A DNA stretch of 64,000 nucleotides from Lantana camara (lineage: Eukaryota; Streptophyta; Magnoliopsida; Lamiales; Verbenaceae), in assembly GCA_037501455.1 (NCBI GenBank), contig CM074865.1, forward strand, positions 40,716,501 through 40,780,500, written 5' to 3'. The position numbers and the translations under genes are program-made. Under the pieces are notes generated by a model. The model worked only from the letters and a program-made list of their open reading frames with translations. It did no database searches and had not been told where the DNA came from. Shown here piece by piece: positions 1 to 10,536 of the stretch. Every line of letters starts with the position of its first letter. The first letter of the stretch is position 1.

Positions 1-1399
1 CCACCCATATGCATATGTCGAGCGTCTTATTGGTTCATGCTGAGTCTAAGCTTGTCCTTTGCTCTTTGCTTTTGTTCTTAGGTTTGTCTCGAGGTTGTAG
101 AGGTGGTTCCTTTGGTTCGGTTGGTCGGCATGGTGAGGTTTTCTTTCCTTTTAGTTATTATGACCTAAAACCCTATTTGTATTTCGAACCCGCATGCGAC
201 TTATATATGTATATATATAGATATGTGTTTGATACGTATTTTGTGGGATTTGTCCCGTTTGTCATGAGGCTTTGGAAAATGCTTTTTTATGTATCTAAGC
301 TCTATTTAAATTTACTTTGCAAAGCTTTGATAAGTGTGAGTGGGTATAAGAGTGATATGAGTTGTGTTTAAGCTTCGTTTGATAAGTGTAAGTTTGGGCC
401 CCGGAGTAGTGGTATGTGATTCTCGGGTCAACCGTGGGGTTGCCGGGCTCTCTCATCAACACGACTCCACAAGCGGGAGACTTAGCTCAACCTCGAGAGG
501 TCGAGGGGAAAGCGGGTTCTCCCATGCCGACGGTGCGCTGAGTGGCAGGCCCGTCGAAGGAGCGGGCGGGATCCCCCGACTTATGTTATGTATATGTGGG
601 GGTTGAAAGGGGCACCTCTCTTCCCCAACTGGAGAAGGTGGACTGATTTATTTACTTTGTTTTCGCTTATGTTATGAAGTACGTGGGATTTGAACTCAAG
701 TTCGCCGAGTTGGTACATTTAAGCTTATGTTTATGGTTATGAAACAGGAGTGGATTTCTAAACGCTAAAACTTGGTTGATTTTGGCCCTTGGCCTTTAAA
801 CCATTTTCTTATACGTAGTATCACGGGTTAAAACTGTTTTAATGCAAAAACCACCCCCGGTTCATGAACCCCTTCAGCTTTGTTTATGCTTTGTTCTTAT
901 ATATAAGTATGGGTGTGTGTGTTAGCCCCCTCACCAGTCTCTAGGACTGACCCTCGTTGTTTCTATCTTTTTTTCCCCCTTTTATTCGAGTTTGCAGGTT
1001 CACGTTTGGGAGTTGGAGCTAGGCGGTTGTCTTTGAGTCGTGGTTCTGGATAGCTCGAGTCACATGCATTGTATTTTTGTTTTCTCTATGCATTTTGGCT
1101 AATTCTGAAATATGTGTAAGTTATGACTTTAATTCGAAATTGTAAAAGTTTGTATAACCTGAATCATTATTTTTGATATTTTTCGAGCATGTTTAATTGA
1201 TTTGTGAGATTTTGGTGCTTCCGCATTCGTTATTTGTTTTTATTGTGCGCTCTAAGTAGGGTCTAGACCGCCTAGCTTAGGTTGGATTTTGTTTGTCACC
1301 CGTTCGCCGTGGCTTGATGCGTGGACGGAGTCCCCATTTCGTATCACGTGTTGGGCTATGGTGCGGGGGATGTGGCGCCCTTCGCTTCGGGGTGTTACA
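1..1399 (+). mobile_element. LTR 'J', 3' portion of a gypsy-type LTR, cut by the window edge
   Basis: The segment ends in GGGGTGTTACA at 1399 after the block GTGCGGGGGATGTGG (about 1360-1376), the same ending as the LTRs of B, L, C and E in this window. It also has the GGGCCCCGGAG block (about 397), the CAGTCT/GACTG mini-hairpin (935-949) and GAGCTAGGCGG (about 1016), in the same order as in A's LTR. No primer site follows 1399; the next bases belong to reverse LTR I, so this is a solo LTR or a truncated end. Its start is left of the window. No protein-coding gene is supported; the small open frames here are not conserved as proteins. Confidence 0.7.
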
Positions 1400-1658
1400 C
1401 TGGCCCCTTTTTAGGGCTGGTCAAAACAGGTCGGTTAAACGGGTAGGGTCAAACGGCATCCGGTCCGAACGGATTGGATTTTATAATGGTAGGGCGATCA
1501 AATGGCTTTAGAAATTAAATGGTTAATCCATTAAATTCGAATCCTCGAAACTAACTCAATGATAGCCACGAAGGTTCAAACGTCCTAATTACAATTAGGT
1601 CCCTTATTTATAAATATTAGACAATTGAGTCCAAGTACATTTAATTAAATTCTAAACC
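1400..1658 (-). mobile_element. LTR 'I', left visible piece (reverse, C-type family)
   Basis: Read on the minus strand this matches the 5' LTR of element C around 44760-45000: the AAACGGGTAGGGTC block, the CGGATTGGATTTTA block, ATGGCTTTAGAAAT and CAATTGAGTCCAAG all appear in the same order. Its continuation lies at 16662-16779 beyond H. J interrupts it on the left at 1399/1400. Confidence 0.65.
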
Positions 1659-1663
1659 ACACG

Positions 1664-2648
1664 TGTAGCGCCCCCACTTTGCTGGTAGAGAGCGGCGCCC
1701 CAACCCCCGCACTGAAGCACCCCTCAAGTAATGGTGTGAGCCATCACTCAAGAAATACTCCAGCGAACGGCATGTCCATTAATGATTAACAATAACAGTG
1801 TTTTAACAATATGGCTTATGCAGCGGAAAATCAGAGTATTTTAAAACTTTTCAAAACATGTGCGTGATGGCATATAAACAAGCAAGTACTGATCGTTAAG
1901 TAGAAGAGACTATTAACATTACTATATCAATTGAACATTATCACGGGAGCATATGATAGCAATTATAGCAGTATCCAAGTAGCAGAAGGATTATTACAAA
2001 AGCATTAAAGCAAGGTATCGATGCAGCCATATAACATATGCAGGACACAAAATAGATTAATAAAGTAAAGTCCTGACTCAAACAAAATGAACACTCTAGA
2101 GCTTCAAGATACCTCTAGACTGCGGCTGCAAGACCTGAAACCATGAGGCCAGAAAACAGGTAGAGGTATTAGTCAAAGTGACTAAGTAAGGGATATCTTT
2201 AAAAGAAAGTACTTGAAGTAAACGTTTGAAGTAAAGTTCATAAGGTAAAACCTTTAATGCAAAGCTTTAATGAAGAACTTAAGAATAAGTTCAAGTGATA
2301 AAACCCTTTAATGCAATGCTATAAGAAATGAGAGTTTTCAAAACACTTTCATGAATGTTGTCACACGCGCACACATATGCTATGATTTGGTTCATATGAT
2401 TTTCATAAAACGGGATAAGGGTAGGGAACAACTTTGCAAGATATGAACCAACTTTATGAAAACATTGATGCCCGCAAGCTAGGCTTCTCCATCCTTACTC
2501 CAGAAAACATGACCATGAATAGGGTGTCGGACCGAGATCAACAACACCCTAACATATACACACATGCACCAACCTCCACCAAGTTTCACTTCGGGGAGCG
2601 ACCCCTAGGTGACCATTAACCATTGATTTGGGAATAGATTTACGGTCC
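1664..2648 (-). mobile_element. Solo LTR 'H', left part (reverse)
   Basis: It begins TGTAGCGCCCCC at 1664, directly after ACACG (1659-1663). The partner terminus GGGCTGTTACA ends at 16656 and is followed by the same ACACG (16657-16661), a perfect 5-bp TSD. The two pieces (1664-2648 and 13644-16656) sum to about 4.0 kb once A is removed. I see no primer site or coding region in either, so a solo LTR is the simplest reading. Confidence 0.75.
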
Positions 2649-5600
2649 TGTGACGCCCCGATATTTCGGTCGTACAGGTATGACGTATGTGTTTACCAAA
2701 TTGCGCGAATTAATTATTTATACGTGTTTTATATATTTAATTTTATTTTATATATTAAATGTTAATTTTTATATATATTAAGTTAGTTAATATTATATAT
2801 ATATGAATTAGCGGATATATATATATTTTTAATGTTAATAATTATATCTATATATTAAATCGTGCAATTGTTTTAGTTATATTATATTATTAAAATATTT
2901 AATTATTTGAAAATATTTGAATTTGAATTTGAATTTATATGAATTTTCTTTGAACTATTTGCGCTTGAATGACTTAATTGCTTGCCGTTTCTACGTGAAA
3001 TGAATTCAGAATTTCGTACAAATTTAATATGTTGGACTTATATGTGTTATGAATATGAATATATGATCATTTCATGTTTTCGGGTTCGTTTGCATACGTT
3101 TCGAATTTATTTTGATTTTTGGAATCCAAATCGGGGGCTAACGAGTAATTAGCGCAACCTTGGTTCCGTATTTAATATCTTGAGCTAGGAAACTCGGATT
3201 CGAGTTTCGTCACCTTCGTTGAACTCGTATTGAAAATTCGAGTTTGATGAACTTAGCCTTATATTTTTCCAAATTTATTTGAACCTCCGAAATTCAACCG
3301 AAACATGCAACGGGAACCAAATCTGCCACCTTTTACCAAATAAATCATAATTTATTCATTTGTTGACCAAATTAACCATGGTTTGAGCCTATGGAACCCT
3401 AACTCAACCCTCTATCTGATCCTACTCTCCTTAACCGAACCACACCCTCTCATTTGGATAAGATCAGCTCCTCATCCCCTGCATTCCAGAAAATCCCGTA
3501 ACTCAAGCCCTCCTTGGAGATTCAAGCTCAAATCTCCTCCAACCTTCAACCAATCTACAAGGTAAGCTTAGGGTTGTAATATACATTCATTATGAGTCAT
3601 TTTGATCCATTCCTCCCCAATTTTGAACATGTTTTCATGAGTTTTGAAGATGATGAATGAACATTTAGGTTAGGCTTCAATTCTTGAATCCTTGATGTTG
3701 CTTGCTTTATGAGCTGAATTGAGGCATGTTTGTTGAGCTTTTGAACTCCTTAACTTCAGTATTTGCCTTATCTTTCATGGTACTTGAGCCTAGCATGAAT
3801 TACCATTGTTGATTTTCATGAAAACTTGAATAAATGTGCAGAAAATAATCTGCTCTTCCTTGCCCAGCTGCTGTCACGTTTTGGGGACTGAAATGTTGGG
3901 ATTTTTCTGTTCTTTTTCATGTATTATGGCATGGCTTTGTAGTATATATGTTGCTCTATGTGTATCCCTTGTTGTGCCTTGGTTTTGGGTCAGTTTTCAG
4001 CTGCAAAGATGAAGAACAAACCGCCGTTCACGAGCTGCTGCTGCTTTTGCGTTTTTGCCTTGTCTTTCTTTGCCTTTTATTTGATCCTTTGGTCTCCTTT
4101 ATGTCTTATTTATGTTATTTAATTGCTCCAGTACATGTTACATTTCATGACTTGAATTTTAATATGAATTGTCCTGCACCTACGTGAAATATGACCTTTA
4201 GCTCTCTATTTGCAATACATGAATGTATATGTGGTTTAATTGATTTGTTTTATATTTTCTTTACCCCTCTATGATATTTATAATTTATTAATATGTTAAA
4301 TAGAGTTATTTGAGCATTTTATTAAATTTATGGATTCATTTGACATGAAATGTGAAAGATATGAACTCGTTTGATTACGAATGCTTCATTGAATGAATGA
4401 AATGAACGTTTATATGTCTTTAAGACATTAATAGTGCACATGAACATGTTCATTACATAACATACTCTTTTATGCATTCATATCATGATCATTTCATTGT
4501 CGAGCGTCTTAATTGGTCATTTTAAGTCTCACTTCACCTTTCTTGCACAGATTTTGATCCGGTTGGAGACGAGGCCAATCCTTGAGGCTTTTGTGTCTTC
4601 TTTTGACTGTTTAAGGTGGGTTTCTCTACTAATAGTTATCTTGACCCGATATAACCCTTATGTGACCGTTTTAAGCGAAAAGTTATATTTATATTTATCG
4701 AGTCTTTTAAAGAGTCTTATGATTTTCGATTGTTAAGCCTTCTTTCATGAAAACCTACCTTATGTTTTGGCGAGATTGCATGTATGTTATGATCACGGGC
4801 CCCGGAGCTTAGTGTATCGTGGTAAGCCGGGGAGGCAAGGGCTGACGGTGAACCCGTGCACTAGTTCCAACCATTTTACGTCGAAACGGATCTCGTCAGG
4901 AGTTTGACGAGAAAACGCTAGTCGGGCTTTTGAGGATTCATGTACCTCACTAGCCATTATGTATGAGGTGGTCGAGTCTTGCAAACTCGTCCACCACCGG
5001 AGGAAGAAGGTGTATATGAATGATTATGATCATTATGTATGTGCACATATGTTATGTATGATAACTTATGAATTTATGAATATGATTACACGAGGAGAAG
5101 GTTGGAGATGATGCCCGCCCACTCGCCGGGCCTTAAACCCTATGTTAATTATGAATGAATATGATAGTCGTAATCCCATGGATGTTTTATTTGTTTTGCC
5201 CGCTTGGGAAATTTCTTATCAAACTTCTATGGGATTAGGGCTTGCATGTATATGTTTCAATTTCGCGATATTTATACTTATGCCCCGCTTTTATACCCAC
5301 CAGTCTCTTTTAGACTGAACCCGGTTTGTTTTCAGTTGTTTCGTGCAGGTTTGGAGGTGCTAGGCGGGAATTCGAGTCGTCTAGGTCTTGCATTTGTGTC
5401 TAGCATTTCCTTTACACTCATTTGCACTTATATTTTGTATTTTGGATTAGTATGGAGCGAATTATGCTATTTTGAGCCATGACGGCATTACTACTACTTA
5501 TTGTATAGGTTGATCTATTTTTGGAGCTTGGATGCTCAATGTGAATATTTATGTTTATTGCTTCCGCTATTGCATTTGTTTCTCGATTTTAATTCATGTT

Positions 5601-5754
5601 GGTTATTGTTTGGTTTAAGGGTTAGCTTCCGCCTAGCTTAGCGTGTGTGTTGTGTCCTCGTTCGCCGTGATTTGGCACGTGTAGGAATTTTCCATTTCCT
5701 ATGCGGGTCGGGTCTCGGTGCGGGGGATGTGGCGCCTCACGCTCGGGCGTTACA
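2649..5754 (+). repeat. 5' LTR of element A (3,106 bp)
   Basis: Starts TGTGACGCCCCG and ends GCGTTACA, with the primer site 9 bp downstream. Visible internal landmarks are the U3 core block (about 3134-3232), an AAG/GTAAGC donor-like site at 3561/3562, a GGGCCCCGGAG block (about 4797), a CAGTCT/AGACTG mini-hairpin (5301-5317), TGCAG before GGAGGTGCTAGGCGGGA (about 5348-5369) and GTGCGGGGGATGTGG (about 5718). Small open frames such as 3383-3565, 3948-4187 and 5204-5482 recur in the 3' LTR only because the LTRs are duplicates. Confidence 0.95.
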
Positions 5755-5763
5755 TCCTTTAAG

Positions 5764-5775
5764 TGGTATCAGGGC
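5764..5775 (+). other. Primer binding site of element A (initiator Met tRNA)
   Basis: TGGTATCAGGGC lies 9 bp after the LTR end. It differs at one position from TGGTATCAGAGC, the complement of the 3' end of plant initiator methionine tRNA, which is the usual primer for Tekay-type elements. Confidence 0.85.
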
Positions 5776-5979
5776 TAAGGGTTGCAAAACCCGGGCTGTA
5801 GTGTCGTGTGATTCAGTTTAGGTCGTTCGGCTTTAGGACTAATTGACAATGTGATTGCATATGCATCTCTTATGCATTTTATACGTGCTTATGTGCTCTA
5901 TACTTCGATCTTGATTGAACTAATTGCATTTTCATGCATTAACTAAGGATAGCACGCATTTCAGTGTTTTCTGAACAGG

Positions 5980-6804
5980 ATGCCCCCGCGTAGACATCGT
6001 GAGAGATCACCGGGGCGACACCGACATCGTGATCGATCTCCTACACCACAACAACAAGAACAACAACCACAACCGCCTCCGATGGATATGGGAAACTTTA
6101 TGGAAGCGGTATTTAAATATGTCGAGCATAGGAGAGCTCAAGCTCCCCCACCACAACCCGTTGAACAACCGGCTCCGTTGAATAACAACAATCATAGGGA
6201 TCCTCATGGGATATTTCTAAGTTACAACCCTCCACGGTTTTCTGGCTCAATTGATGATGAGATATCGGAGGGATGGCTGACGAGAATAGAAAGGATATTT
6301 GGAGTTCGACAATTTACCACCCAAGAGAAGGTTCAGTTCGCCGTATTTCAATTGGATGGCGAAGCTTATGATTGGTGGGAGAGGTCGAGGGAGAAGTTAG
6401 AGGTTGATGAAGAGGAGATTGCGTGGGAAGTCTTCAAAAGAGAGTTTCGAGAGTGTTTTGTGCCCGAGGTGGTGAGAGAGAGAAAGGAGCAAGAATTCAT
6501 GAACTTGAAGCAGGGTAGCCGTTCAGTGGCTCAGTACATTGCCATTTTTAACCGACTTGGAAAGTATGCACCTCATATCACGAGGGATGAAAAGAGGAAG
6601 GCGAAGAAGTTTATTGCCGGACTTAGACAGGATCTGAGGCATGGCCAACCTGGACATAATTACTTATCCTTTGCTGATACTGTACAGAGAGCTTTGGAAC
6701 AAGAGGAGGAATTCAAGAAGAAAGATTCGATTTTCAAGGCTCCTATGGGACGAGGATCGGGGTATGGTAAGAGGCCTATGGTACAAGCGGCTCCACCTAC
6801 ATAA
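5980..6804 (+). CDS. Gag of element A, ended early by an in-frame TAA
   Basis: This 274-residue protein opens with MPPRR and an Arg/His-rich tail, followed by a Gln/Pro-rich segment. The retrotransposon gag (capsid) domain spans about residues 75-245, with the conserved F-DGEAYDWWE core and the KQGSRSVAQYI region. Gag forms the virus-like particle in the cytoplasm. The ATG at 5980 is chosen because sister element B starts the same way (MPPRRR), and in both the ATG directly follows CAGG, a possible splice acceptor. The frame continues past the TAA (6802-6804) with no shift into the zinc-knuckle and pol region, so the stop is a point change in a once-continuous gag-pol frame. Confidence 0.9.
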   Translation: MPPRRHRERSPGRHRHRDRSPTPQQQEQQPQPPPMDMGNFMEAVFKYVEHRRAQAPPPQPVEQPAPLNNNNHRDPHGIFLSYNPPRFSGSIDDEISEGWLTRIERIFGVRQFTTQEKVQFAVFQLDGEAYDWWERSREKLEVDEEEIAWEVFKREFRECFVPEVVRERKEQEFMNLKQGSRSVAQYIAIFNRLGKYAPHITRDEKRKAKKFIAGLRQDLRHGQPGHNYLSFADTVQRALEQEEEFKKKDSIFKAPMGRGSGYGKRPMVQAAPPT

Positions 6805-6861
6805 GGTCTTTTCAAGAAACCTAAGTTTGGAGGGCAAGTTTCTCAGAATGCTCCGCCTCGA

Positions 6862-9519
6862 TTGATGGCTCCTAAAACTCAGCAGACTTCAAGTGAGGAT
6901 CGATTGTCTAAGATGCCATGTACGCATTGCGGAGGTCCAACCCACAACTTCTACAATTGTTGGAAAAGACTGGGCTTATGTATCATCTGTGGGAAAGCGG
7001 ATCACATGGCGAATACGTGTCCTGATAAGAACCCGGGATTTCAGAAAGGAGTTCCAAAGCCTATGATTCGAGCTCGTGCTTATGCCCTTGAGGGCGAGGA
7101 GCAGGAAGCAGAGGTTGATCCGACAGCCATGGTGGAAGGTACCATATGCATTCACGCCACGAACATTCATGCATTATTTGATCCGAGTGTGACGCACTCT
7201 TTTATATCTCGTGATTTATGTGCTTCTCTGTGCCTACCTGTTATATGTGCCAATTCTTGTTATTTTGTGAGTTCTCCTCTTGGAGGAAATTTGCAGACGG
7301 ATCAAGTAGTTCGTGGTTGTTCGGTTTTGATAGAAGGGAAAGATTATCCAGCCGATTTCATCGTGATGTCTATGAAGAGATATGAGGTAATCTTCGGTAT
7401 GGATTGGTTATACCGGCATCGGGCCGAGGTTGATTGTTTTAAGAAGAAGATTAAGTTGGGGAAAGAGTTGATTGGAGAAATGGGATCGAAGAATGTACCT
7501 CTCTTATCTTTTATGGAAGCTCATAAGCTAATGAGAGAAGGGGCTATGGGATTTGTTGCTTATCTTCTCAATAAGCCAAAGGATCAAATTAAGTTTGAGG
7601 AGACCGCCGTGGTTAAGGATTTTCCCGACGTGTTTCCGGAGAATTTGGGTTCGTTGCCACCGGATCGTGAGATAGAATTCGTTATAGATTTATATCCGGG
7701 ATCAGAACCGTATTCTATGACTCCGTATAGAATGGCTCCGGTGGATTTGAAGGAATTGAAAATTCAGCTTGAGGAATTACTTAAGATTGGATATATTCGG
7801 CCGAGTTCATCTCCGTGGGGTGCTCCGGTTCTCTTTGTTAAGAAGAAAGATGGATCGTTAAGAATGTGTATAGATTACCGGGAGCTTAATCGGGTGACTA
7901 TCAAGAACAAGTATCCGTTACCTCACATTGAAGAATTGTTTGATATGTTACAAGGCTCGGGTGTTTATTCGAAATTGGATTTAAGGCAAGGTTACTATCA
8001 GTTGAAAATCCGGGAAGAAGATATACCTAAGACAGGATTTAATACCCGGTATGGACATTATGAATTCACTGTGATGCCTTTCGGTTTAACTAATGCTCCG
8101 GCAGCATTCATGGATATGATGCATCGGACTTTTCGGCCTTATTTGGATAAATTCGTGGTAATCTTCATCGATGATATTCTGGTTTATTCGAGGAATCCGG
8201 AAGATCATGCCAGGCATCTCAGATTGGTTTTGGAGACATTGAGAGAGCACCGGTTGTATGCGAAATTTAGTAAGTGTGAGTTTTGGATCGACCGGGTTGC
8301 TTTTCTAGGTCATATTGTCTCGAGTAAGGGTTTGGAAGTAGATCCTTCGAAGATAGAGACGGTTATTCAGTGGCAGAGTCCAAAAAATGCTTCCGAGGTC
8401 AGAAGTTTCTTGGGTTTAGCTGGATATTATCGAAGATTTGTTAAGGATTTCTCTAAGATCGCAGCTCCTTTAACTCGGTTGACAAAGAAAGAAGTTAAGT
8501 TCGATTGGGACGAGGCATGTGAGGCAAGTTTTCAACTCTTGAAGGAGAAATTGACCACTGCACCCGTATTAGCACTCCCTGAAGGCACGGAAGGATACAT
8601 GGTTTACACGGACGCCTCGAAAGAAGGGTTGGGATGTGTTTTGATGCAGAATGGTAGGGTGATAGCCTATGCCTCGAGGAAATTGAAGAATCATGAACAA
8701 AATTATCCCACCCACGATCTCGAGCTAGCAGCGGTGATCTTTGCTTTGGGAAAGTGGAGACACTACTTATATGGAATTCCTTTCGAGATCTTTTCTGACC
8801 ACAAAAGTCTTCAGTATTTATTTTCTCAGAAGGAGTTGAATAAAAGACAAAGGAGATGGATGGAGACTTTAGCGGATTATGAGTGTACAATCCGATACCA
8901 TCCCGGGAAAGCTAATGTAGTTGCGGATGCACTTAGCAGGAAGGCTAGTGTGTCTAGTGTGAAAGTGGAAGTTGAAGATGAATCCGAATTTTTCAAGTTG
9001 AGAGAAAGTGTTCGGAATATTACGGTACAACTGGATCTTCAACCAAGATTATTTGAAGCTCAGAGAAGAGATCCCGAAGTTCAGAAATTAGCTCAGAAAG
9101 CTAGAGATGATCCCGAATGTCCATTTGGGTTCGATGACACGGGACTCTTAAGGTTTAAGAACAGGATTGTGGTTCCGGATGAATTGAAGAGGATTATTTT
9201 GGAAGAAGCTCACCGTTCAGGTTATTCGATACATCCCGGACGTAATAAGATGTACAAGGATTTGAAGCAATTTTATTGGTGGAATGGGCTTAAAAGGGAT
9301 GTGATCAATTTCGTGAAACATTGTTTGACTTGCCAAACCGTGAAAGCTGAGCATCAGAAGCCATCCGGGCTACTTCAACCGTTATCGATCCCAGAATGGA
9401 AATGGCAACAGGTGGCGATGGATTTCGTTTCGGGTCTTCCTAGAGTGAAGGGTGGTCTTGATGGGATTTGGGTAATCGTGGACAGATTAACGAAATCGGC
9501 ACATTTTATGGCTGTTTGA
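6862..9519 (+). CDS. Pol of element A: zinc knuckle, protease, RT, RNase H, integrase N-part
   Basis: An 885-residue open segment, in the same frame as gag (open from 6805; 6862 is only the first ATG). There are two Cys/His clusters at residues 20-33 and 40-53, the second a CCHC knuckle ([14 protein letters not shown]). The aspartic protease site is near residue 107 and reads DPSVTHSF, where B has DPGATHSF, so the usual Gly is lost and the enzyme may be inactive. RT has the catalytic FIDD at residues 435-438. RNase H begins near 580 (YTDASKEG) and ends at VADALSR. The integrase HHCC zinc region begins near 780 and MDFVSGLP near 855. The segment stops at TGA 9517-9519, inside the integrase core. 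The proteins would copy RNA to cDNA and insert it; this copy cannot make the full set without suppression. Confidence 0.93.
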   Translation: MMAPKTQQTSSEDRLSKMPCTHCGGPTHNFYNCWKRLGLCIICGKADHMANTCPDKNPGFQKGVPKPMIRARAYALEGEEQEAEVDPTAMVEGTICIHATNIHALFDPSVTHSFISRDLCASLCLPVICANSCYFVSSPLGGNLQTDQVVRGCSVLIEGKDYPADFIVMSMKRYEVIFGMDWLYRHRAEVDCFKKKIKLGKELIGEMGSKNVPLLSFMEAHKLMREGAMGFVAYLLNKPKDQIKFEETAVVKDFPDVFPENLGSLPPDREIEFVIDLYPGSEPYSMTPYRMAPVDLKELKIQLEELLKIGYIRPSSSPWGAPVLFVKKKDGSLRMCIDYRELNRVTIKNKYPLPHIEELFDMLQGSGVYSKLDLRQGYYQLKIREEDIPKTGFNTRYGHYEFTVMPFGLTNAPAAFMDMMHRTFRPYLDKFVVIFIDDILVYSRNPEDHARHLRLVLETLREHRLYAKFSKCEFWIDRVAFLGHIVSSKGLEVDPSKIETVIQWQSPKNASEVRSFLGLAGYYRRFVKDFSKIAAPLTRLTKKEVKFDWDEACEASFQLLKEKLTTAPVLALPEGTEGYMVYTDASKEGLGCVLMQNGRVIAYASRKLKNHEQNYPTHDLELAAVIFALGKWRHYLYGIPFEIFSDHKSLQYLFSQKELNKRQRRWMETLADYECTIRYHPGKANVVADALSRKASVSSVKVEVEDESEFFKLRESVRNITVQLDLQPRLFEAQRRDPEVQKLAQKARDDPECPFGFDDTGLLRFKNRIVVPDELKRIILEEAHRSGYSIHPGRNKMYKDLKQFYWWNGLKRDVINFVKHCLTCQTVKAEHQKPSGLLQPLSIPEWKWQQVAMDFVSGLPRVKGGLDGIWVIVDRLTKSAHFMAV

Positions 9520-10503
9520 ATGTCGGATAAGGTACCTAAGTTGGCAAAGAAGTATGTTGATGAGATTGTTCGACTTCATGGTGTGCCGGTCAGTATAGTA
9601 TCAGATCGAGATCCGAGGTTCACTTCTAGATTTTGGCAAGAATTTCAAAGGAATTTGGGAACAAGGCTTCAATTCAGCACAGGTTTCCATCCTCAGACAG
9701 ATGGTCAGTCGGAAAGATTAATCAAGTATTTGGAAGATATGTTGAGAGCATGTGCATTGGACTTTTCGAGTTCATGGAATGAGCAGTTGCCTTTAATTGA
9801 GTTTGCCTATAATAACAGTTTCCAAGCTTCGATAGGAATGGCGCCTTATGAAGCTCTCTATGGACGAAAGTGTAGATCTCCCTTATTCTTTGACCTTGAG
9901 GAATGGAATTGGACAAAGCAAGAGGGAGTGAAACGAGGAGAAAAGAAAGAGAAGCCTTCTAAGGCCGTGCAAGCGGCGATTGATAAGGTTCAGATCATTC
10001 AGCAAAGAATGAAAGCAGCTCAAGATAGATAGAAAAGCTATGCGGATCGGCGGAGAAAGGATCTTAAGTTCGAAGTTGGGGATAGAGTATTTTTGAAAGC
10101 TTCTCCACGAAAAGGATTTTCGAGGATTGGAAAGGGAGGAAAGTTGAATCCTCGTTATCTAGGTCCGTACAAGGTTCTTGAGAAAATTGGAGATACGGCA
10201 TATCGCTTGAATTTGCCTCCGAGTTTGATGGGAATCCACAACGTATTTCATGTCTCGCAACTTCGCAAGTATTATCCAGATGAATCCGAGATCCTACCCG
10301 AGGAAGAGGTAGAAATTGAGCCTAATCTCACCTTCGTTCAGAAACCGGTTAAGATTTTGGATCGAAAATTTCAAGAATTAAGAAATCGGCAAATCCCACT
10401 AGTTAAAGTGTTATGGAGAAGTGATAAGACAGAAGAGGCTACGTGGGAGACGGAGGATAAGATGAGAAAGTTCCATCCCGAATTATTTCCGAGCAATCAG
10501 TGA
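9520..10503 (+). pseudogene. Integrase C-part and chromodomain of element A, interrupted by TAG at 10030
   Basis: In frame with the upstream pol. Segment 9520-10032 carries the second and third catalytic regions of integrase (VSDRDPRFTS and HPQTDGQSERL). A TAG at 10030-10032 interrupts it. The frame then continues to 10503 with the GPY module (about 10159, YLGPYKVLEKIGD) and a chromodomain-like tail (about 10340-10500, ending in VKVLWR...EEATWE). In chromoviruses this tail directs insertion toward marked chromatin. The final TGA (10501-10503) touches the pre-PPT hairpin. Both internal stops replace codons that are open in B. Confidence 0.88.
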
Positions 10504-10536
10504 ATCCGAGGACGGATTCTTTTAAGGGGGAGAGGT
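10502..10536 (+). other. Pre-PPT hairpin and polypurine tract of element A
   Basis: GAATCCG-AGGA-CGGATTC (10502-10519) is a perfect 7-bp stem that starts within the pol stop codon. The purine tract AAGGGGGAGAGG (about 10524-10535) follows and would prime plus-strand synthesis. The 3' LTR starts at 10537. The same 18 bases occur before the tract of element L. Confidence 0.85.

Noticed and set aside
3383..5482. Small open frames at 3383-3565, 3948-4187, 4485-4736 and 5204-5482 as genes
   Set aside because: They recur at 11271-13371 only because the two LTRs of A are copies; none has protein features.
8495..8890. 131-residue minus-strand frame in element A
   Set aside because: Shadow of the RNase H coding region on the other strand.
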